Under the pieces are notes generated by a model. It did no database searches. It was not told the origin of the DNA and saw nothing but the letters and a program-made list of their open reading frames with translations. Positions 56,810 to 64,000 of a DNA stretch of 64,000 nucleotides are shown in pieces. Within the stretch, counting starts at the first letter, position 1. Every line of letters starts with the position of its first letter. The stretch comes from Tetragonia tetragonoides (Eukaryota > Streptophyta > Magnoliopsida > Caryophyllales > Aizoaceae). The position numbers and the translations under genes were made by a program. The stretch spans positions 560,501 through 624,500 of the forward strand of contig CM076148.1 of NCBI GenBank assembly GCA_038025085.1, written 5' to 3'.

Positions 56810-57220
56810 TTGTGTGGACTTAGCCTATCATGGATCAAAGAGTGAATCAATGATATAGGCTCCGTTTGATTCACCTGGATAAAACTGATCTGAACTGAAC
56901 TGAACTGAACTTAATTGGTTTTTTGAACTTGACCGTTAACCATTTAAAATTTGTCCAAACATAGTCAATATTGGACTCATTTGAAAGTATGCTTTGAGAT
57001 CTTTCAGATGACATAATTTTCATCATGAAATTATTTCGGAATAAAAAGTTATATGACTAACAAAGTTACATATGAACTTAACTGAACTGAACTGAACTGA
57101 ACTGAATTTAAGTTAATTAAGGTGAATCAAACAGAGCTATAGTCCAAATCTCTTGGGGATATGAGAGGTATTTTTTAAAAAGATTTGTTCTTTGGTCCAC
57201 CGTGAACTAAGTCCACACAT
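56810..57220. mobile_element. 'GTGGACTTAGTC' TIR element, copy 3, with a nested MITE
   Basis: Left end TTGTGTGGACTTAGCCTATC; the right end reversed reads ATGTGTGGACTTAGTTCACG. The two match over about 25 of 30 bases and belong to the family at 1823 and 2993. A second element, 56858-57138, is inserted inside it. Bases 56396-56809 show no gene. Confidence 0.75.
56858..57138. mobile_element. Nested MITE with TGAAC pentanucleotide tracts
   Basis: 281 bp bounded by GGCTCCGTTTGATTCACC and the reversed end AGCTCTGTTTGATTCACC, with ATA on both sides as a possible 3-bp duplication (Tourist/Harbinger-like size). Two (TGAAC)n runs lie near each end. Confidence 0.75.
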
Positions 57221-57298
57221 GATATTGTAGATAGACATACACATACCCTATTCACTAGAAAGAAGGCCGGCTAATATCCCCACGATCGAATACAAACG

Positions 57299-58386
57299 AT
57301 GGAGCGTAATGATCCTAATACAAAACTTGTTGATCTCCCATGGGAGCTCATTACCGAGATCCTCTTGAGGCTACCGGTTGACATTCTTCACTATCTCAAG
57401 CGATTATCCAAAGATTGGTACAAACAAATCAACAACCGAGTCTTCATCAAACGCCACTTAAGCCGATCACTAGAGGTGGCTAATAATAGCAACTTCATCT
57501 TGGTCTGCAGATCATCCTTGTTCTCTCTTCAAATTCACAATGATCTCGCTCCTCGTGCTACCTTGATCACTAAGGTTCCCTACCCTCCCGTTGAGCACAG
57601 ACTAATATTCCCCTTATTGGATTTTGGCCTTGTTAATTAATTCTTGCCATGGTTTAATGTAGTGCTTCTTGTACTCATATATATGACAATCCCAAATCTT
57701 TACAGTTTTCGCTCTACAACCCGGTCACTAACGCCTTCAAATTAGTAGTGCCTTCCTATATAAGGGGAAATAAAATTCCCTCTTAGGGGAAACTTTACAG
57801 TTGGTATCACCATCCAGAGCGACTTTGGTTATGATAGTATAAGTGATGATTATAAGTTATTGTTTTTCTGTTACGTGGAGTGCTTTGAGGACGGCCATTG
57901 GAGGCCTAGTAAACTCTTCAGTGTAGCACACCTATATATTGTTTGAATAACAATTCTTGGAAACAAGTCCAATTTTGCCCTTGGGGCATTGCAGATAGTA
58001 GAATAATCTGGGGTCATAGTGTACTTGTTGAAAATGCTGGAATCCTTGGAACAACGACCTATTATCGATCTGCTCCTTCAACCTTGGAAGCAAAGAGTAC
58101 GCTAAAGTACCCCTACCTGATCAGATAGATATATAAATCTTGCTCCAGACTGGACTTGGCACAGTTGAATGGATGTTTGCATATGGCGACGTTGTCAATT
58201 AAATGCATGGATATATGGGTTATGAAGGAGTATGGCAACAAGACATCTTGCACAAAATTGTTTCATTACTCGTCCAATAAGTCGGATGAGTCGTTAGATC
58301 TATTGAATAACGCTCTTGTACTAGTACCCTGCGCTTATTTGGATTATGGACATAAAATCCTTGTAAAATGGGAAGGCACTTATCTT
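57299..58386 (+). pseudogene. F-box/FBA pseudogene, 3' end lost to a LINE
   Basis: Good start (MERNDPNTKLVDLPWELITEILLRLPVDIL…) with intact F-box and 113 codons, then successive frame changes at about 57630, 57780, 57940, 58030 and 58130. The pieces remain in order: FSLYNPVTNAFK, FGYDSISDDYKLLFF, NNNSWKQVQFCPW, GCLHMATLSIKCMDIWVMKEYG and CAYLDYGHKILVKWEGTY. Homology stops at 58386, where a T-rich LINE tail begins; the family's last 45 residues are missing. Because the F-box start is clean, a short truncated protein of 113 residues could still be made. It shares more wording with 54108-55272 than with any other copy, so these two are probably a tandem duplicate. Confidence 0.9.
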
Positions 58387-58860
58387 TTTTCTTTTTTTTG
58401 ATAATTAAGCGCTCCTTTTTCATTAATAGCAAAATTAAAATGCTGCTATCACAGAATCAGTACAAAGGGAATGCCATAAGAGCACTTGATCTTGGTAGCA
58501 TCATAAAATCCGTAACCCCCACCTTCTAGGAAGGGTTGAGCTATGGATTAGCAATCATGTGCTAGATCAAGGCTAAGACAAAATAAACTCCAATTCCCTC
58601 CCCAATATACTTCTATAGTTCGACATACTACTCTTACAACCACGCCAAAAAATCATCGAGCCTCGTTTGACGAGACTATCCGCTACGTAGTTTGCTTCCC
58701 TTGAGTTGTATCTCACTGTGATCTGCGGCCAGTGCTCAAGCATCCTTCTAATGAAATTGAGTTCAAAACGCAGCTATCAAGGACCCCCTTTTCTCTCATT
58801 ACACCAGCTCACAGCATTTTTAGAATCCGAGTAGCTCATAGTGTTGGGGTAAAGTATCGG
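58387..58860 (-). mobile_element. LINE 3' fragment (RNase H end) inserted in the F-box pseudogene
   Basis: A T-rich stretch at 58387-58400 marks the poly(A)-side end. On the minus strand, 58570-58770 reads IRRMLEHWPQITVRYNSREANYVADSLVKRGS, the C-terminal RNase H signature of plant LINEs (W…REAN.VAD.L). Upstream minus-strand sequence (SYSDSKNAVSW) fits the preceding DSK-type RNase H strand after a frame break. 5'-truncated; no target duplication recognised. Confidence 0.75.
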
Positions 58861-58902
58861 ATACTCTCTTTCTATAGGAGGAATACTCGTACTTACTATG
58901 TA

Positions 58903-59176
58903 CTCCCTCCGTTCCTGTCAAACGCTACCATTTGCTTTTGGCACAAAGACCAAAGAAAGTTTATTTTGTCATGTGCTTTCTCCTTCTATCCTCAACATTA
59001 GTCACATTTAGATGGGTGGGGATAGGGACTGAGGAGAGAGAAAGAAGAGTGTGGGGGCTTGGGTTTTAATGGGGGTAATATTGTAAATGACTACTAAATT
59101 GTTTTCCAAGTAAAGAAATGGGAGTGTTTGTATGAATCATCTATTTTAGTCAAATGGTAGCATTTGACGGATGGAG
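58903..59176. mobile_element. Stowaway-type MITE
   Basis: 274 bp. Left end CTCCCTCCGTTCCTGTCAAA; right end reversed CTCCATCCGTCAAATGCTAC; TA target duplications at 58901-58902 and 59177-59178. Non-coding. Confidence 0.88.
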
Positions 59177-60079
59177 TAGGAGGAATACTTACTTAAAAAT
59201 GTTATTGTTTTTCGGAAACGGAGGTGTTAACGGTTAAGACTCCATTCTTTTCAACTCAAAAATACAAAAAAAAAAATTCCTATAAAAAAATTAAAAACAT
59301 TCCGAAAAGATTGGGGCCTTTTGAATTTGATGGCGTAAAACATAGGTACATGGGTCGTCATACTACTCATGAGTCATATTTTGGGCTTTTGCCCTTTGGG
59401 CCAAATAAAGAGTTTCTCATTTTCCGGCCCTGCCCTTCCAAATAAACAAGTACAACTGCTGGACGCGACGGCCACGGCGACGCTCCTCTGTCTTCCCCGC
59501 CGGTAACTCTCAGCCCCCTCTCTCTCTCTCTTCGCTGCTGTTTTGCAATTGTTCTGGAAAGAAAAAAAAGGGGAAGAAAATGATTTTGATCTTACTATGC
59601 GCAATTGTGCATTTTAATTTTTGGTTAAATTAGACCCCATACACGAAAATTATGAATTTAGTTGGTTGATTTAGACCCCTATTGGCGAACGATTGTGCAC
59701 TTTGTTGGTTGAATTAGAACCCTATTTGCTTTAATTTGTCATGTTAAATTGTAAATTAGGAAGCTTTTCTTATATGCAGAAACGATTATGGCGATTTTGC
59801 GAAAATTTGTGAAATCTCTTTTGTATAGGGTTAGTTTTTGGCCTGTTAAAGTTTTCTATACGCACTAAACCACCCCCAGAAATAAGAAAATTGAAAGGAA
59901 AAAAGAATGTGCGGACAATTGTGATAATTTTTTCGGTTTGAATTAGACTCCCATTTGTTTTTAATTTGTCAATGTGATTGTAAATTAGGGTTAGCTGTGA
60001 AGCTGAATTACTCAGCTTATCTTGTATGCAGGAAAACCATAAAAACATTGGGAACTGTAAATTCAATTGACCCTTAATA
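59177..60079 (+). other. Promoter, 5' UTR and probable leader intron of the intact F-box gene
   Basis: A CT-rich leader near 59480-59530 contains a donor CCGCCG/GTAACT at about 59502. An acceptor TTGTATGCAG lies near 60022-60031, 48 bases before the ATG, consistent with a leader intron of about 530 bases. No other gene. Confidence 0.45.
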
Positions 60080-61171
60080 ATGGATGTCAAGAAGGAAAGT
60101 GTAACTAATCTCCCTGGAGAATTGCTTACTGAGATTCTTTTAAGAATACCCGTTAAGTCTCTCATTCGCTTCAAGTCTGTTTCCAAGGCATGGCGCGATG
60201 AAATCAATGGCCCAGATTTCATCAGACTCCATCTGAGCCGATCGATTGAGGCCAACTCAGGTGGTTCGATCATACTCTTTGGCAAATTTTCCCTCTCCTG
60301 GTTGAACTTCCACAGTCTCAATCAACGCGCTACTGAACTGCATTTCCCGTTGAAGACGGAAATGGAGCAGAATTGGGCAATTGAGCTGGTGGGTTCATGC
60401 AATGGCTTGCTCTGCTTCAAATTGCAGAATCTTCATTTCGCTCTGTATAACCCTGCAACTCGCGCCTTTAAAGCTCTACCACTGATGGGGAAAAAGTTGT
60501 GGGAGTTCTCAATCACTGCGGATTTTGCATATGACATTATGAGTGATGATTATAAGGTTGTGAGGTTTGTTAGGTACTACCGAGGGGTAATGCAGAAAAT
60601 TGGCGAAGAGACTCACCTTTACAGTTTGAAAGCTAATTCATGGGAGATCATTCCAAGCCCTCCCTGGAGATCGAGTTTTCTTAGATCCCGTAGTGTTGTC
60701 GTTAACAACTCATTACACTGGTTAGCTTACAACGACAATAACACAGAAGTGATAAGGTGCTTGGATCTTTTCACGCAAGAGTATAATGAGATGCCACTCC
60801 CTAAATTAATTGGTCCTTCTCCAAAGCTGGCCGTTTTAAGAGGATATCTGCACCTTGTAACTGAACGTATTGATATATGGATGATGAAAGAGTATGGAGT
60901 TATAGATTCGTTGACTCAATTGTTTCATTGCTTACCCAGGCAACTTGAGAAGATACACTCGTCATATTTTGGTCAGTTGTGGCCTCTACCTTATGCGTAC
61001 TCAAGAGATGGGCGAAAGATTCTTGTGGGAGTAGAGGAGAAACCTGAGACCTTCATCTGCTGTGATCTCGAATATCAAGCAACTAGCAAGTTTGAAATTG
61101 TGGGGTTGCCTGTTGCATCAGGCGGGTTGGTCGCAGAGCCGTGGGTAGAGTCTCTTGTTCCCCTGGTATAG
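60080..61171 (+). CDS. Intact F-box/FBA protein
   Basis: 363 residues, single coding exon, no lesions. F-box at about 9-50 (NLPGELLTEILLRIPVKSLIRFKSVSKAW). FBA region follows with GSCNGLLC (105-112), YNPATRAFKALP (123-134), ADFAYDIMSDDYKVVRF (147-163), LYSLKANSWEIIPSPPW, then DIWMMKEYGVIDSLTQLF, LPYAYSRDGRKILVGV, FICCDLEYQATSKFEIVGL and a C-terminal AEPWVESLVPLV. Predicted SKP1-binding adaptor of an SCF ubiquitin ligase; target unknown. The only undamaged member of the 54-61 kb cluster and so its probable functional copy. Its 3' flank (TTTTACTGCAGAGTATA, AAGTACTAATATGAGCG) matches that of the pseudogene at 54108, so the duplicated block included the flank. Confidence 0.95.
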   Translation: MDVKKESVTNLPGELLTEILLRIPVKSLIRFKSVSKAWRDEINGPDFIRLHLSRSIEANSGGSIILFGKFSLSWLNFHSLNQRATELHFPLKTEMEQNWAIELVGSCNGLLCFKLQNLHFALYNPATRAFKALPLMGKKLWEFSITADFAYDIMSDDYKVVRFVRYYRGVMQKIGEETHLYSLKANSWEIIPSPPWRSSFLRSRSVVVNNSLHWLAYNDNNTEVIRCLDLFTQEYNEMPLPKLIGPSPKLAVLRGYLHLVTERIDIWMMKEYGVIDSLTQLFHCLPRQLEKIHSSYFGQLWPLPYAYSRDGRKILVGVEEKPETFICCDLEYQATSKFEIVGLPVASGGLVAEPWVESLVPLV

Positions 61172-61450
61172 TTTCTTCAGCTTCGAGCTTTTACTGTATT
61201 TTTTTTTTTAATCTGAGCAACTAGCTTACATGAATAATTTTACTGCAGAGTATATATAGCTTATATAGCTGCTGTTGCTGTTAGTATGCGATCATTGTTG
61301 ATTTATATATTTTACAAGTACTAATATGAGCGTAGAAACACAGCGTGTATTAACCAACATTTCACCACTGACTCTAATTGAGAAACCAATAGTGTTTGGT
61401 CAATTTGATACTATATAACTATACTTGTTAGCTTTACTATACGCAATTTG

Positions 61451-61660
61451 GTGAAGCTGGCTAAGTTTGCAGTGAAAGCGCACAATGAGAGGGAACGGAA
61501 GGAAGCAAACTGAAGTTGGGCACCATCCTCAGGGGCTGGGAGGCCGATCTCTTCGCCATCTGGTGCCGCCATGAAATCTCTGTCACTGAGGATGGCAACG
61601 CTAGTCGCTGTTCACAATTAGGAAGTTGAGCTATATCCATCTGACAGGAGACAGCAGGTT
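61451..61660 (+). pseudogene. Cystatin-like pseudogene fragment
   Basis: Starts inside the cystatin helix with VKLAKFAVKAHNERE, matching the plant LARFAV-type motif. After a one-base shift near 61495 it reads EGSKLKLGTILRGWEADLFAIWCRHEISVTEDGNA. After another shift it gives VAVHN-stop-EVELYPSD. Each block aligns with the copy at 62285-62713 (YNKREGTKLQLVRIVEGWRGEHLGNTWYRF; VPVHKYETEFYVDP). No N-terminus; two frame breaks and an internal TAG. Confidence 0.75.
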
Positions 61661-61760
61661 GGTTACTCACTTCAGTTTTGATTTATAATATATATGCCAT
61701 CTCTGATGTTTTTTTTCCAAATGAAAATAGACCATAAAAGTCTAGAGGCTCATTATGACT

Positions 61761-62070
61761 AAGGTGGTGTTTTACCTAACTTGTGAGTAGCTTTTACTTT
61801 TTCCTCTATTTTTCCTCAGAAAACTCCCTCTCCATACCTCACCCCCCATTTTCAGCTTCTAAGAAGCTCGAAACATCCCTTGGGAGGCCCAAAAGTAGAA
61901 GCTTCAATTTGATGCTTCTACTTTTGGGGCTTCTAGGGAGACCTAGGGGGTGTTTTAGGCGTTTGGAAGTTGAAAATGGAGGTGATGAGGAAGTGAGGAA
62001 GTGGAGGTTTATAAGGGAAAATAGGAGAAAACTAGAAACTACCCACAAACTAGGCCAAACATGCTCTAAT
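61761..62070. mobile_element. Fold-back (long-hairpin) MITE
   Basis: About 310 bp that folds on itself almost end to end. The outer arms are GTGGTGTTTTACCTAACTTG and, reversed, GCATGTTTGGCCTAGTTTGT. The inner arms are GGCCCAAAAGTAGAAGC and GCTTCTACTTTTGGGGC around a short loop near 61908. Open frames on both strands are a by-product of the symmetry. No clear target duplication. Confidence 0.75.
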
Positions 62071-62284
62071 ACCGCCAACAATAACCCTGATTGTGATCTC
62101 ATTACTTAAACAGGAGAAGATCAACCCAATTATATTCTAAACCATATTTGGCATTAATTAGACAGGGCGCCAGGATCCCAATTGAACACCATTCTACCCC
62201 ATTACCTACTTATAAAACCCTGGTGAAATCATTCTCAATTTCCGTACTATTTCTGATTTCACCAGTCATTCTTAATTTCCCTAA

Positions 62285-62713
62285 CTCCTCTATCTCCTAC
62301 CAAAACCTCTCGAACCATGGACAATCATCTCATTCTCTTCATTCTCTCTCCTCGCTTTCGTCTCTACTATATCCGCCCAGCCACAGCAGTACCTAGAGAT
62401 TCCAGTACAAGAACTGAACGAACCCAATATGGAACACCTAGCTATGTTCACAGTGAGTAGGTACAATAAGAGGGAAGGAACCAAGCTCCAATTAGTCCGT
62501 ATCGTTGAGGGCTGGCGTGGGGAACATCTTGGCAACACCTGGTACCGTTTTATAATCAATGTCCATGATCATGGCAATGTCAATTCTGTCCCTGTTCACA
62601 AATACGAAACCGAGTTTTATGTGGATCCAAATCATCGCATGACAATCGTGCGTTTCCAGCGTCTTCAACAGTTTACAGATGTTTTAGAGGGGGGAAAAAG
62701 AACAAGAAACTAG
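62285..62713 (+). pseudogene. Divergent cystatin-like gene, start codon out of frame
   Basis: The frame is open from 62285. A signal-peptide-like segment (TIISFSSFSLLAFVSTISAQ) begins at 62321, then HLAMFTVSRYNK (cystatin helix variant), GTKLQLVRIVEGW and VHKYETEFYVDPNHRMTIVRFQRL. The natural-looking ATG at 62317 is one base out of frame with the signal peptide, so a one-base deletion just after it is likely; the first in-frame ATG (62429) would drop the signal peptide. The QxVxG inhibitory loop is replaced by RGEHLGN and the Gly-Gly pair is missing, so protease inhibition is doubtful even if expressed. Homologous to the fragment at 61451. A degenerate or non-inhibitory cystatin-fold protein. 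Confidence 0.68.
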
Positions 62714-62864
62714 CTAGAAAGAGTATGAAAATTAGCTTGATGAATACATATAGTTGTAGTATTCATAATAAAGCGTTAAGTTTCATCTTTGCATTTGAGT
62801 ATGGGTCCCAATATTCAACTTAATTGATCAAGATCCCATTATATCATTCAAACTTTCTTTTATA

Positions 62865-63124
62865 TTCCTCCGTTTCCTTTTAAACTTCCTACTTGCTTTT
62901 TTTAGGTCAGACTTTGTAAACTTTAACCGCTAATAAATAAAAATTCATTATGAGTTGTGATTTGAAATTATATGCATTAGATTCCTTTATAAATGTATTA
63001 TCGTAATATCAATTTTTTTTTTATTTTTTTTTACTTTGTATAATTTTAGAGATATTAATGGTCAAAGTGCCGCATTGGAGACCGTGAAAAAGTAAGTAGT
63101 AAGTGTAAAAGGAAACAGAGAGAA
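62865..63124. mobile_element. Stowaway-like MITE
   Basis: 260 bp. The left end TTCCTCCGTTTCCTTTTAAA and the reversed right end TTCTCTCTGTTTCCTTTTAC match over most of their first 35 bases; TA flanks at 62863-62864 and 63125-63126. Contains GCCGCATTGGAGACCGTG, also present as a relic near 1359. Confidence 0.8.
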
Positions 63125-63744
63125 TACATGTTTAGAAGATTGACGTTGTGCAATGATCAACATCGTGAATTTGATAGTTTGTTGGTAGAACTTCAACCGA
63201 TAGTGTTTGGTTTTTCTCTTTATTTGGACATCACTTGATGTGAATTTCTAAAACGCACACAGAATCATAGTTTGATGAGTAACCCTACACAATTCTATAG
63301 AATACACAAGATTAAAGTGGAAAATCCCTCCTTAAACTGAATGGAAAAATCACAGGCTTAAACTTCAGTATACTTGGCAATTGGCACTTAATCTACCTTC
63401 CCTTAGAATCCTACTAGGAGACTTACCATAGTAGCTAATCCTCATACAATTAAGTAACAACTACCAAAAATATATGCTTTACATGTTTAACATCGCTTCT
63501 CATAAAACTATGCTCCTAAATTAATCAAATTACTTTTTTTAACCAATATTGACCATGGATATCTATAGAAATTTGAATTTGATGAGGATAAAAGATAGAA
63601 CTATAACAGCATAAACGAGAGAGTGTGTCAAAGAAGTGACGCATGTAGGGCATACAATTGGTACCCTTGCTCCCCCACCCCCGCCGCCACCAAAATATTG
63701 GGAATTGATACTCGGCAGTCGGCACTTCTCTAAGGGCCCGTACA

Positions 63745-63960
63745 CTGAAAGCATTGGTGAGTGTAGAGTCTCGAATGGTTTTTTTGGGGCAATGAGGACA
63801 TTTGGGTAATAATAGACTCCTGGAAAAAGTTTAGGGACAAATCTCCACAAGACACGAGGAAGACAAAAATTAAATGTTATAGTCCATTGTAACCTAAGAG
63901 GTCTCCCAATGTCCCAAAAAGGCCATCCTGGTCGCTGAACTCCGCATTCACCAATGATTT
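63745..63960. repeat. Diverged dispersed monomer of the intron-10 satellite
   Basis: Around 63813-63885 the order TAATAGACTCCTGGAAAAAGTTT, then ACAAGACACGAGGAAGACAAAAATT, then TGTTATAGTCCA parallels the satellite's TGATAGACCCCTGGAGAAGTTT, GGGAAGCCGAAAACGAA and GCTATAATCCACG. The likeness is imperfect and judged by eye. Bases 63126-63744 show no gene. Confidence 0.5.
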
Positions 63961-64000
63961 TGGTTTTCGACCATTTAGACTAATTGACCAGTAAAATGGT

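Noticed and set aside
11193..61171. F-box copies as an S-locus (SLF) cluster
   Set aside because: The FBA domain is shared by hundreds of plant F-box proteins; no S-RNase gene is visible and nothing else supports self-incompatibility.
1..64000. CRISPR arrays, operons, bacterial or organellar genes, tRNA or rRNA genes
   Set aside because: None seen; the genes are intron-bearing and nuclear plant-type. The only tRNA-like sequence is the SINE head.

Overview
This window is nuclear DNA of a flowering plant. Genes are split by GT..AG introns with AT-rich intervening sequence. Plant-type families are present (phytocystatin, tonoplast dicarboxylate transporter, F-box/FBA proteins), and plant transposons are abundant (Copia, hAT, CACTA, Stowaway, a tRNA-derived SINE, LINE relics). 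The knottin-type secreted peptide at the left edge is of a type well known from Caryophyllales, so I suspect a member of that order; this is an inference.

Layout. 0.5-5 kb: a secreted double-knottin gene and a secreted phytocystatin, both on the minus strand, separated by small TIR elements. 5.1-9.4 kb (-): a six-exon tonoplast dicarboxylate transporter gene with an in-frame TAG in exon 5 and a 669 bp hAT element in intron 1. 11-15 kb: an intact F-box gene, a SINE, and a broken F-box copy. 16.7-20.6 kb: a gene of unknown function hit three times: a young gag-protease-only Copia element in codon 7, a one-base frameshift, and a CACTA terminus at its 3' end. 21-24 kb: no gene seen. 24-24.7 kb (-): a secreted proline-rich repeat protein. 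26-27.2 kb: an F-box gene missing about 16 bases of its F-box.

29.4-36.4 kb (+): a complete gene for bifunctional FMN phosphatase/riboflavin kinase (FHY-like; exons reconstructed). 37.1-51.0 kb (+): a complete 14-exon WD40 gene resembling WRAP53/TCAB1, the telomerase Cajal-body protein. Its 4 kb intron 10 holds a nine-monomer, about 310 bp satellite array, itself interrupted by a hAT element with an exact 8 bp target duplication. 52.9-53.5 kb (-): a frameshifted membrane-protein gene.

54-61 kb: a second F-box cluster with two dead copies and one intact copy (60.1-61.2 kb), with retroposon, LINE and MITE insertions between them. 61.4-62.7 kb: two cystatin-like relics. The last kilobase has a Stowaway element and a diverged monomer of the intron satellite.

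Overall, two conserved single-copy-type housekeeping genes (FHY, WRAP53-like) sit between lineage-specific secreted-defence and F-box genes under birth-and-death turnover, with dense small transposons. Exon coordinates were worked out by hand from reading frame, splice consensus and family expectation. No alignment was run.
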